Part shown: one piece after another, positions 9,578-17,018 of the stretch
How the letters are laid out: each line of letters starts with the position of its first letter
How positions within the stretch are numbered: position 1 is the stretch's first letter
Assembly (NCBI GenBank): GCA_020637295.1
Contig: JACJWF010000015.1
Location: forward strand, 1-64,000
Direction: 5' to 3'
DNA length: 64,000 nucleotides
Origin: Acidimicrobiaceae bacterium
GTDB taxonomy: Bacteria > Actinomycetota > Acidimicrobiia > Acidimicrobiales > Ilumatobacteraceae
Position numbers and translations under genes: made by a program
The notes under the pieces: generated by a model
What the model saw: the letters and a program-made list of their open reading frames with translations, nothing else
Told to the model about the DNA's origin: nothing
Databases searched by the model: none

Positions 9578-9750
9578 GGCTCTACCTCGACCAAGACTCG
9601 TTCGACACGCTCAACCCCTCGCCCTTCCGGATTCCAGGCAGAGTATTCGGTCGGTCGACATGCCGCGACCTAGCTGACCGGTCACGGCGAACTGCCACAC
9701 ATCCGGACGAAGCTTGCATCACAGACAAGTAGAGCGAAGCCTCCTATCTC

Positions 9751-9779
9751 TTGACTTCCAGCAAGCCAGATGAAATCAT
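9751..9779 (+). promoter_or_regulatory. Putative sigma-70-type promoter of the vWA/PP2C/kinase operon
   Basis: TTGACT at 9751-9756 is followed after 17 nt by AATCAT at 9774-9779 (5/6 and 4/6 matches to consensus). Transcription would start near 9786, just before the GAAGGAGGAC ribosome site at 9794 and the GTG at 9806. This supports the GTG start over ATG 9770, which would lie upstream of the transcript. Confidence 0.45.
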
Positions 9780-9805
9780 CAACGGCTCAGCGCGAAGGAG
9801 GACGT

Positions 9806-10477
9806 GTGACGACGACTGAAGGCCAGGAGCTTCTGCTCTTCTACATCGTGTGCGACGAATCTGGGTCAATGGGCCAGAACGGCGGCATCGACGCGATCAA
9901 TCAGGCACTCCCCGAGCTGCATGCGACAATTGCGGCAGATCCGCTAGCAGTGGACAAGAGCCGCCTCGCTATCATCGCGTTTTCGGATGATGCTCAACTG
10001 ATTCTTCCATTGGCGAAGGTAACAGATGTCCCAGACATGCCCGGGGTGCAGCCTGCGGGGATGACGAACTATGGACGCGCGTTCGAGCTCCTGAAGAATT
10101 GCATTGAGTCTGACGTGGAAGCACTCAAGGCACAGAGCTACCGGGTTTATCGACCCTGTGCATTCTTTATGAGCGATGGCGAGCCAACAGATGACTGGGA
10201 TAGCTCGTATCGAGACTTGATGGCTCACAAGTACCACCCTCATATCGTTGCGTTTGGAGTCGACGGCGCTGATCCGACCAGCCTGTCCAAGATCGCCACT
10301 CTTCGATGCTTTGTTGGGAAGGATCGATCGAACGCCGGCCGCGCGCTCGCCTCGGTGATGAGCAGCATCGGCAAGACGATCATCACCACCTCGTCGACGG
10401 CCACAGCTGGGCCTCCCGACATCATCGTTCCTCAGCAGATCGACGGATTTGAGTCCGTCCCTCTTGAAGAGCTCTGA
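9806..10477 (+). CDS. TerY-like von Willebrand factor A (vWA) domain protein
   Basis: The 223-residue protein is a single vWA domain. The metal-ion site (MIDAS) is complete: DESGSMG at residues 17-23, a threonine in GMTNYG near residue 87, and an aspartate in MSDGEPTD near 124. TerY-type vWA proteins are cytoplasmic and act with a PP2C phosphatase and a protein kinase in the TerY-P triad known from tellurite/stress loci; they are thought to scaffold metal-dependent protein contacts. The start is GTG 9806, with a strong GAAGGAGGAC site; ATG 9770 is less likely. It is the first gene of a six-gene operon, and PP2C follows after 5 bp. Base composition looks less GC-rich than the flanks. Confidence 0.8.
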   Translation: MTTTEGQELLLFYIVCDESGSMGQNGGIDAINQALPELHATIAADPLAVDKSRLAIIAFSDDAQLILPLAKVTDVPDMPGVQPAGMTNYGRAFELLKNCIESDVEALKAQSYRVYRPCAFFMSDGEPTDDWDSSYRDLMAHKYHPHIVAFGVDGADPTSLSKIATLRCFVGKDRSNAGRALASVMSSIGKTIITTSSTATAGPPDIIVPQQIDGFESVPLEEL

Positions 10478-10482
10478 CCTGC

Positions 10483-11697
10483 GTGTTCGGGCCGAAGCGC
10501 TTGCGCTCACCTTCCGCAGAGGATGACAATCCTCTCAGCCAGGCCGCGGATGGCGCAGAGAGTACGTCGGCCCAGTTGAGCGACACGATCTCCGAGGATC
10601 AGAGCTTCCAGCCCCCGGCGTGGCCTCTCTCAGAATCTGGGGAGTCATCGCTTCCCGTCAGTTCCGCCGCGGGTTCCGATGCATCCCCTACCTCGCCGCC
10701 TACTGCAACGGCTGATGAGCCTTCAGCCGACGATGTGGTAGTCGCACCCTCACCGACGGGGCCCATCGCAGTACACACATACGGGGAGAGGACGACGTTC
10801 GGCTCGGAGCCGTGGTGGAGCGCGAAGAAGTGGTGGAAGCTGTCGGATGGCCTGGAGGGCAACGACATTCGCACCCACGTGGGCACCGTAGGCGATCTTG
10901 CGGTCGCAGCAACGTCGCTGCGAGGACATCGACACCGACTCGGGGCCGAACCAAACCAGGATTCATTCGCCATCCGGACCATCGCGCTGGACGATCACCG
11001 GGAGTATCTCATAGTCGCCGTGGCAGATGGCGTGGGCTCGTCACCCCACTCGGGGTTCGGCGCGCGCCTCGCCTCCTATTCAGCGGCTCAGGCTCTCGGT
11101 TCTATGATTCAAGCCTCACCTGACCACTACCTCGAGGTGCTGGCGGCCGATCAGGCCGCCTCACTTCTCGGGCGTGTCACAACCTCAGTCACCACGTATC
11201 GCGAGATGGAGTTCGATGCGCCAGGAGTTCCGGCCAGTGAGCTGCGCCACGCCGACCTTCAATGCACGCTGACGATCGCTGTGGTCCCTGCTGGTGGATC
11301 AGCTGCGGTGGGCGCTGGCAGGGCTGCCGTGGTTTGCTCCATCGGTGACAGCCCCGCATTTCGGCTGGGCAACGGTCAGTGGCAGGCGATCGACGGTACC
11401 CTGCCCGGCGAGTCCGGACTCTGGAGCAGCGCCATAGACCAAGGTGCATTGGGTGCGAATGCCATGCGCATCTTTGAGGTACCTCTCGCTGACGGTCAGG
11501 CTCTCCTGCTCTCGACCGACGGAATCGGCAAATACCTACACTTTGAGGGCCGACAGACTCTTCTCGGAGACGACCTCGCCGCACGCTGGAAGGAACCCGT
11601 TGGAATGCTCGAGTTCGTGCGGGACGCTTCATTTGAGTTCGCCAGTGCTGACGACGACCGAACTGCTGTCATGATTTGGATGGGTTCACGGATCTAG
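10483..11697 (+). CDS. PP2C-family protein phosphatase
   Basis: This protein has 404 residues from a GTG start. The first 125 residues are serine/proline/acid-rich and probably disordered. The phosphatase domain then shows the PP2C metal-binding motifs in order: PNQDSF, VADGVGSS, IGDSPAFRL, LLSTDGIG and SADDDRTAV, so it should be an active Mn/Mg-dependent Ser/Thr phosphatase. It would reverse phosphorylation by the two kinases encoded just downstream. It lies 5 bp after the vWA gene and 4 bp before the first kinase gene. No membrane segment is seen, so it is cytoplasmic. Confidence 0.85.
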   Translation: MFGPKRLRSPSAEDDNPLSQAADGAESTSAQLSDTISEDQSFQPPAWPLSESGESSLPVSSAAGSDASPTSPPTATADEPSADDVVVAPSPTGPIAVHTYGERTTFGSEPWWSAKKWWKLSDGLEGNDIRTHVGTVGDLAVAATSLRGHRHRLGAEPNQDSFAIRTIALDDHREYLIVAVADGVGSSPHSGFGARLASYSAAQALGSMIQASPDHYLEVLAADQAASLLGRVTTSVTTYREMEFDAPGVPASELRHADLQCTLTIAVVPAGGSAAVGAGRAAVVCSIGDSPAFRLGNGQWQAIDGTLPGESGLWSSAIDQGALGANAMRIFEVPLADGQALLLSTDGIGKYLHFEGRQTLLGDDLAARWKEPVGMLEFVRDASFEFASADDDRTAVMIWMGSRI

Positions 11698-11701
11698 ATC
11701 T

Positions 11702-12724
11702 ATGAGAACTGTTAGTCGTAACGCGATTGCCGCCGATCTCGAAGAGATTGGCCAGGGCGGAGAGGCGGTCGTCTTTCGCATCCGTTCGCAACCTCGGCGG
11801 ATCTTCAAAGAGTACAGACCAAAAACCCTTACTTCATTCGATCTGGCGCAGCTGATATCAATCATTGACTTTCCATCGTCCCTCGACCCTGATGAGCGGT
11901 CTTGGCTGCTCCAACGAACGACGTGGCCCGAGGAGGTAGTAGTTGCCAGCGGAAACGCGTGCGGGTTTGTCATGTCGGAAATACCTGATGCATTCCGTCG
12001 ACGACACGGGCTCGCGAGCAACCCCAGGAGAGTCGACTGCGGTTGGAACTACCTGGCATATCGCTCGGAAGCACACGTCGCGGCGATGCTCTCGGAAATT
12101 CCGTCACCCTCCGATCAACAGATCGTGGAACTCCTGCTTGAACTGGCCAGAACTATTGAGCTTCTACATCGACACCATATTGTTCTAGGGGACATCTCTG
12201 GCAACAACCTTCTCTGGTCGATCGAGCCAACAGAGCTTCTGATCATCGACTGCGACAGCTTTCGTTTTGAGGGAACGCAGGGACCGAGCGGACACAAGGA
12301 GAGTCCCGGTTGGATGGACCCGTACCTCAGGGGCGGGCCAACCAGCGGCTCGAGTGACGTCTACAAACTCGGGGTTGCCGCCTTCCGAAGCCTATGGAGC
12401 GACCCGAGGACGGCGGTCACGGCAGATGCGGTTCGTTCAAGCATGAGACCGGATGTTCCGAGGGCGCTGCACCAGCTCATCGAAGAGTCGGTTGTTGATG
12501 GCACCCGACCCACCGCATCCGACTGGGTACGTACGCTTGAGGACCTTTACCGCTACGGAGGTCGCCCCGTCTTACGAGCCGCGCCGATCCCGCCAGTCGC
12601 GCCAACCCCGCCACGGCCAATCCTCCGGTCCCATCTATCGCCACCGAACCGCCCTCCCATCTCAACGCACCCCAAACCGCCCCCGCCTAGTTCTGGGCCA
12701 GCACCGGTCGGCCCAACGTCCTGA
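11702..12724 (+). CDS. Protein kinase, divergent TerY-P-associated type
   Basis: This 340-residue protein has a kinase domain over residues 15-280. The glycine loop reads IGQGGEAVVF, followed by a lysine in IFKEYRP. The catalytic loop is LGDISGNNLL, in which the usual HRD is replaced by LGD but the aspartate and the metal-binding asparagine remain. The DFG position reads IDCDSF. This GDIxxxN / DxD pattern is typical of the lipopolysaccharide-kinase-like kinases seen with TerY and PP2C. The last 60 residues are proline-rich without a clear fold. It starts 4 bp after the phosphatase stop. Predicted role: cytoplasmic kinase of the triad. Confidence 0.8.
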   Translation: MRTVSRNAIAADLEEIGQGGEAVVFRIRSQPRRIFKEYRPKTLTSFDLAQLISIIDFPSSLDPDERSWLLQRTTWPEEVVVASGNACGFVMSEIPDAFRRRHGLASNPRRVDCGWNYLAYRSEAHVAAMLSEIPSPSDQQIVELLLELARTIELLHRHHIVLGDISGNNLLWSIEPTELLIIDCDSFRFEGTQGPSGHKESPGWMDPYLRGGPTSGSSDVYKLGVAAFRSLWSDPRTAVTADAVRSSMRPDVPRALHQLIEESVVDGTRPTASDWVRTLEDLYRYGGRPVLRAAPIPPVAPTPPRPILRSHLSPPNRPPISTHPKPPPPSSGPAPVGPTS

Positions 12725-12738
12725 CGGAGGCACAGAGA

Positions 12739-15132
12739 GTGGCGACACCGTCAGCAGCCGTATCGTCGGAGACCGACGTCACCCTCAAGGAGATCCAGAG
12801 CTGGATCAAGGCTGACGGTCGCAAGCCTCTGCCTGACCTCTCGGGCGCGGAGAGGATCGGTGATGGTCGGTATGGCACCATCTACAGGGACCCTCGCAAC
12901 CCAAGGCGCTGCGTCAAAGTCCTTGTCGACCCGCTGTGGGGACCAGAGACTGCCCACCTGACCCGACTGGTGGAGATCGTCCGCTGGGCACGCCCGAGCG
13001 ACCTTTACCTTCTGTTGACCCGGTTCGCTTGGCCGGTGGAGTTGTTTGGCACCGAACGTGCGATTTACGGCTTCGCAATGCCAATGGCGCCACCCTCTTG
13101 CACATTCACGCTCACGGCCGCAGGCCGCACGCAGATGAAGCAGGCAGAGCTGACTTTCCTCATGAACCGTGACTACTGGTCGTCGCCTGTCGTCAGCAGC
13201 GATAACCCGGCGGACACAGCTGATCTGCTCGCAATCGCGATCGACTGTTTCGACTCACTGAGCGTCTTGCACTCGCATGGTCTCTGTTACGGCGACATCT
13301 CATACCGCAATCTTCTTGCTCGTCTTGAAACAAGCCCCGGCATCTTCTTCCTAGACGCAGATTCAATCTCGACACCGGAGACCCGGGCAACCTCCGCCTT
13401 GGAAAGCCCAGGATGGGAAGTACCGCACGGGCTCTCTCCTCTGGAGGTGGACCGCAGTCGCTTCTCGCTCTTGGTAACGCGTTTCCTGGCAGGCCACATG
13501 GATGCTCGGCCGAGCGAGTCGGCCTCTGAGCTCGTCGGATCGGCAGCCGCCGACGGACATCTGATCGATCAGCTGATAGAGACCTATGCACACGGCTCGG
13601 AGGCCGCCTTCAACTCCTTGGGAGATTCGCTCAGGAGTAGACGTACCCGCGGCCAACGACAGGATGCACTCCAGGTTGCTCAGCGACTTGGCTTTGCGCG
13701 TTGGGTCGTTCGCGAAGCCGGGGCCCGTGGCGTCGCCGACCGTCACCTCTTGGCGCAGGCGCGGGCCCAGCTCGAGTTCGAGGCCAGCGTGGACGCCAGC
13801 TCCGGCCTCGAGTATCGGACGCTCCTGCGTAGAAGCTCGCTGACGTCATCACCCTTTCAACTGGATGTTCGACCACGTCTCGTCTTGGAGGAACCCCCAA
13901 CGTCAGCGCAGGAGCTGCATCAAGTCATCTACGACGCACGCTTCGGCGAACTCGCCAGTCACCTCTCAGTGGCTGGGCTTGGCCCCCTGGAGAGTGACGC
14001 TTGGCTGGAGCGAGCAGTCCAGATCGCTCACGCTGAGCTTCCTGATCTTCCTCTCGAGGTGAGAACTCGTCGAGGGGAAGCGACCGTACAGTTCTCATGG
14101 CCAGGGACTGCGTTTGTCAACCGGGCGCTTCTCGTTGTCGAAACTCAACACGGACCGAAGCAGACTTCCCTCGTTCGAAGCGAGGGCGAGCCCACTCCCG
14201 TCAACACCATTGACGCGCCTGACGGACTCGACGGCATGGTTCGACTTGCTCCGGGTACCGCCACACCTTCCGGAACTGTGTACTTCGGCGGCCGCTTCGC
14301 CCAACAACGAGTTCAAATCGAACCGCTGCCGACGCCCGTTCCAAGGCCACCAGCTCCGCGGCGGTCGCGTGGCGTCGGATCGCCACCGGAGACGCGTCCG
14401 CACTTTGAGCTCCTGAGCCCGGCCGAGTTGGAGTCCCGCAGACTGGCGTATCAACGCATGCGACGGCGCCGCGCAATCCGCAGAAGCGCCTGGATCGTCA
14501 TCGGGCTGGCGACATTGGGCGGAGTTGGACTCGCAGCTCGAAGTCTCCTGTCGAACCCATTGCGCTCTGAGGCCTCTGCCAGCCTCTTCCTCACTGTGCG
14601 TGGAACACCCGGTGATTACTGGGTTACGTGGACAGGAGCTCCTGTAGCCCAGGGCGAGATGTGGATCCAGGTGACATATGACGGTGAGATCTGGAACACT
14701 GTGGTCCGCACCCCTGCTTCGGTAAGTCCGATCAACGAGCGACTTGGCGGCGCTACTATCCAGCCGATTCGAGGAGTTCGAGTTGGGTATTCATCAGACT
14801 CCGCCGAGCCTGGATTCTTCTACTACTGGCCGGACCCGGTCACAAGCGGCCTGGACGGTGTGCCCCAGGTCGCGCTGATCGACGGCAGAGTCGAGGCCAG
14901 CTGGCAACCCAACACCACAGCGCAGGGCGGGCTCCAAGGCTACGAGTACCGCTATTCACAGCCCGGTTCATCCGTTTGGTACCGTGACGCCACCAGCGAG
15001 ACGTCGGTGGTCCTGGATCTCCCTGAGCCATTCCAGCAGCTGTACTTCAGCGTGAGGGTTGTGACGTCGTCTGGCGAAGTTGGCCCTTGGCTGGACGTGC
15101 TGGTTACAGATGCCAAGGATTCCGCCACATGA
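12739..15132 (+). CDS. Membrane-spanning kinase with fibronectin-III-like extracytoplasmic part
   Basis: This protein has 797 residues and a GTG start with GGAGG 8 nt upstream. The N-terminal kinase (about 25-280) has the IGDGRYGTIY loop, a lysine in RCVKVLVD, YGDISYRNLL and FLDADSI, the same degenerate catalytic pattern as the preceding kinase. A helical region and a beta-rich segment (about 440-530) follow, then a proline/arginine-rich linker. A membrane helix lies at about 582-604 (WIVIGLATLGGVGLAA), after a basic RMRRRRAIRR stop, so the kinase is inside. The outer 190 residues look like two FN3-like domains (VTWTGAP, YEYRYSQPG). This is an apparent receptor kinase able to link an outside signal to the phosphatase/vWA pair. 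Confidence 0.75.
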   Translation: MATPSAAVSSETDVTLKEIQSWIKADGRKPLPDLSGAERIGDGRYGTIYRDPRNPRRCVKVLVDPLWGPETAHLTRLVEIVRWARPSDLYLLLTRFAWPVELFGTERAIYGFAMPMAPPSCTFTLTAAGRTQMKQAELTFLMNRDYWSSPVVSSDNPADTADLLAIAIDCFDSLSVLHSHGLCYGDISYRNLLARLETSPGIFFLDADSISTPETRATSALESPGWEVPHGLSPLEVDRSRFSLLVTRFLAGHMDARPSESASELVGSAAADGHLIDQLIETYAHGSEAAFNSLGDSLRSRRTRGQRQDALQVAQRLGFARWVVREAGARGVADRHLLAQARAQLEFEASVDASSGLEYRTLLRRSSLTSSPFQLDVRPRLVLEEPPTSAQELHQVIYDARFGELASHLSVAGLGPLESDAWLERAVQIAHAELPDLPLEVRTRRGEATVQFSWPGTAFVNRALLVVETQHGPKQTSLVRSEGEPTPVNTIDAPDGLDGMVRLAPGTATPSGTVYFGGRFAQQRVQIEPLPTPVPRPPAPRRSRGVGSPPETRPHFELLSPAELESRRLAYQRMRRRRAIRRSAWIVIGLATLGGVGLAARSLLSNPLRSEASASLFLTVRGTPGDYWVTWTGAPVAQGEMWIQVTYDGEIWNTVVRTPASVSPINERLGGATIQPIRGVRVGYSSDSAEPGFFYYWPDPVTSGLDGVPQVALIDGRVEASWQPNTTAQGGLQGYEYRYSQPGSSVWYRDATSETSVVLDLPEPFQQLYFSVRVVTSSGEVGPWLDVLVTDAKDSAT

Positions 15133-15154
15133 TTCGCGCCGAGACGAGGTAGAG

Positions 15155-16240
15155 ATGGCCACCAAGCGCAAACTGTCGCCCCCGCAGCTGGATCTTGATA
15201 CCGACGGCGATCCAACCGTGAGTGACACTGAGGATCAGCACGAGGAAGACCAGCCTCCGACACCGACACACCGAGTCGTGACGGCCACTGACACGCTGTC
15301 GAAGTGGTCCAAGAAGTGGAGAGTCGCCGACGACCCTTATGTACTCGGTGTTCTCGACGGCCTCCAGAACGGAAGCGATCTCGCTATGTGGGCCAGTCTG
15401 GAACCTCTGGACTTGTTGCCCTATCCAAAGATGAGGGCTGGTGCGCGGATGGAGCGGTTCGCGCGCTTCATCACTGTTCTTCGAAATGTCGCAGTTTTCA
15501 TTCCGGTGGCTCTGACATGGTGGGCAATTCATCGTGCAACGGACGCGTTCGGAAGGTTCTCGAGCAGCCATGCAGGGACGGAAGTGAATTTCCTTCAATT
15601 CTGGCAGTCTGGCGGCGACGGCGATAGCTATCTCCAGCCCTTTTGGCGCATTCAACACATTGCTTTGCTCGACTCACTGATCGTTGCATTCATTGTTCTG
15701 ACAACGTTGCTTGGAAGCGCGTGCCACGGCCGGGCGCGGGCCGTCAACGACCGTCAGCAGATTGTGGCGCAGGCTGAGCGAGTTGCGGTAGGTCTCAACT
15801 TGTCGAGGGCTCTTCAGAGCGGCAAACGAGCCGATCCGGAGTCCCTCACAGAGGCTCTCGCAGCGGCGCTGTCCGATCTCGGTCAGGCGGCGCGCGATGT
15901 GCATGCGGCGGCTGAGCGAATGGAGCAAGCCACGGTAGGGGTCGATGCCCTGACGCCGAAGGTCGGCGAACTCGGCGCGCACGTCGAGAGGCTCACAGAT
16001 CAGTTCGCCCACCACTTGACGGGATCGGTTGAGTCTCTCGTCGATGCGGTCGCCGCCCTTGCCGGAACGATGGGCGGCGACATGAACCGGTTTCTGGCCG
16101 ACACTCTTGTTGGCCTCGAAGAGGTCAACGACCAACTCAAGCGGACAGCGGCCGGCGTGCAATTTGGGACCAAGCAGCTTCGCGACGACCTCGAGGCGAT
16201 GCACGGCCGGCTTGAGCAACTTCTTCGGAGCCGGGCATGA
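15155..16240 (+). CDS. Two-helix membrane protein with long coiled-coil tail (MotA/ZorA-like by context)
   Basis: The frame is open from 15080, but ATG 15155 with GAGGTAGAG upstream avoids overlap with the kinase gene and gives 361 residues. There is an acidic N-terminal 45 residues, hydrophobic helices at about 108-126 (VAVFIPVALTWWAI) and 169-190 (LIVAFIVLTTLLG), and then about 165 residues of heptad-like alanine/leucine helix. Stator proteins of the MotA/ExbB/ZorA type also have few helices plus a long cytoplasmic tail, and the next gene encodes a MotB-like partner. Sequence similarity to MotA itself is not evident, so this is inference from architecture and pairing. Its stop overlaps the next ATG (ATGA). 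Confidence 0.6.
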   Translation: MATKRKLSPPQLDLDTDGDPTVSDTEDQHEEDQPPTPTHRVVTATDTLSKWSKKWRVADDPYVLGVLDGLQNGSDLAMWASLEPLDLLPYPKMRAGARMERFARFITVLRNVAVFIPVALTWWAIHRATDAFGRFSSSHAGTEVNFLQFWQSGGDGDSYLQPFWRIQHIALLDSLIVAFIVLTTLLGSACHGRARAVNDRQQIVAQAERVAVGLNLSRALQSGKRADPESLTEALAAALSDLGQAARDVHAAAERMEQATVGVDALTPKVGELGAHVERLTDQFAHHLTGSVESLVDAVAALAGTMGGDMNRFLADTLVGLEEVNDQLKRTAAGVQFGTKQLRDDLEAMHGRLEQLLRSRA

Positions 16241-16827
16241 GGCAGTCAGGAAGGGCATTGGACCCGCCCTCCGGACTCGATGAGTCTGCCGGACTGGCAG
16301 GCTGGCTTTACACCGACCTGCTCCTCGGCCTTCTGGTGGTGTTCTTAGGCGGGGTTGCCTTCTTCGTACCGCAAATCACGCAGGATGACGGTGAGGCAGC
16401 GACGACGTCGACCTCAGCACCAGCATCCACGTCGACGACGTCAGTGGAACAGTCCGGGACGTTGATACCCACAACCGTGCCAGTGCCAATGTGCGTCGCC
16501 CTCGGCGGTGAAGACCAGATCACTCGCGTCACGTTGAGCCGGAGTTGGAGCGACGAACAACTCGTCGCCGAAGCCGAGGCTCAGATCCAATTTGGCTTCG
16601 CCGAGCGAGGCATCTCAGCAGATGCGTCCGTCGGCTTCGCGATTGCCTTCGGGGGTCCAGAAATCAGGCCAGGCGCGGGCAGAGCGAGGGACCTCATTGC
16701 TCGGCTCCAACTTCTCATGCCCGATCGACTGGGCCTGATGCGCTACCGAGCATACGGTGACCAGGCGCTCAACCAAGACACCGTCAACATCGATCTATTC
16801 CCACTTACCGAGGCTCCGTGCCCGTGA
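16237..16827 (+). CDS. Single-pass MotB/ZorB-like protein with short OmpA-like periplasmic domain
   Basis: This protein has 196 residues. After a short cytoplasmic start, the membrane helix begins GWLYTDLLLGLLVVFLGG at about 22-44. Its aspartate (residue 27) sits where MotB and ZorB carry the proton-conducting aspartate. A threonine/serine-rich linker follows, then a compact alpha/beta domain with AEAEAQIQFGFAERGI, GAGRARDLIARL and YRAYGD, resembling a degenerate OmpA-like peptidoglycan-binding fold. Paired by a 4-bp overlap with the preceding membrane gene, it suggests a stator-like ion channel coupled to the kinase/phosphatase proteins. It is the last gene of the operon. Confidence 0.6.
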   Translation: MRQSGRALDPPSGLDESAGLAGWLYTDLLLGLLVVFLGGVAFFVPQITQDDGEAATTSTSAPASTSTTSVEQSGTLIPTTVPVPMCVALGGEDQITRVTLSRSWSDEQLVAEAEAQIQFGFAERGISADASVGFAIAFGGPEIRPGAGRARDLIARLQLLMPDRLGLMRYRAYGDQALNQDTVNIDLFPLTEAPCP

Positions 16828-16887
16828 ACGTCCAGCCGGGGAGACTGCAAGCCTCTGGAGCGACGCAGCCGGAGGCGGCCCACACCC

Positions 16888-17004
16888 GCCCATTCCCGCT
16901 TGGTCTGGCAGCCGGCGCCTACGAGCGTGACGTCGTATGGCTCCAGCGTCGCCACAGGGCCGGCGACGACCGCTTCTCCTTCACGCACCCCACCAGGCCG
17001 ATCC
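16888..17004 (-). pseudogene. Remnant of a DUF6884 gene (frameshifted by internal deletion)
   Basis: Bases 16888-16958 match 9348-9418 (65 of 71 identical by eye). Bases 16958-17004 match 9527-9573 exactly (47 of 47). The intervening 109 bp of the intact gene are missing, which shifts the frame, and the start codon region is lost. The translated remnant still shows TLEPYDVTLVGAG and TKREW. It lies between the end of the vWA/PP2C/kinase operon and the 3' end of the NERD-helicase gene. Confidence 0.8.
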
Positions 17005-17018
17005 GCGTCGGCATCGCG

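Noticed and set aside
15155..16827. Canonical Zorya system
   Set aside because: The membrane pair is stator-like, but no ZorC, ZorD or ZorE gene is nearby and MotA similarity is not clear.
16743..16988. 81-codon minus-strand frame
   Set aside because: It mixes the DUF6884 remnant with antisense of the MotB-like gene, so it is annotated only as a pseudogene fragment.
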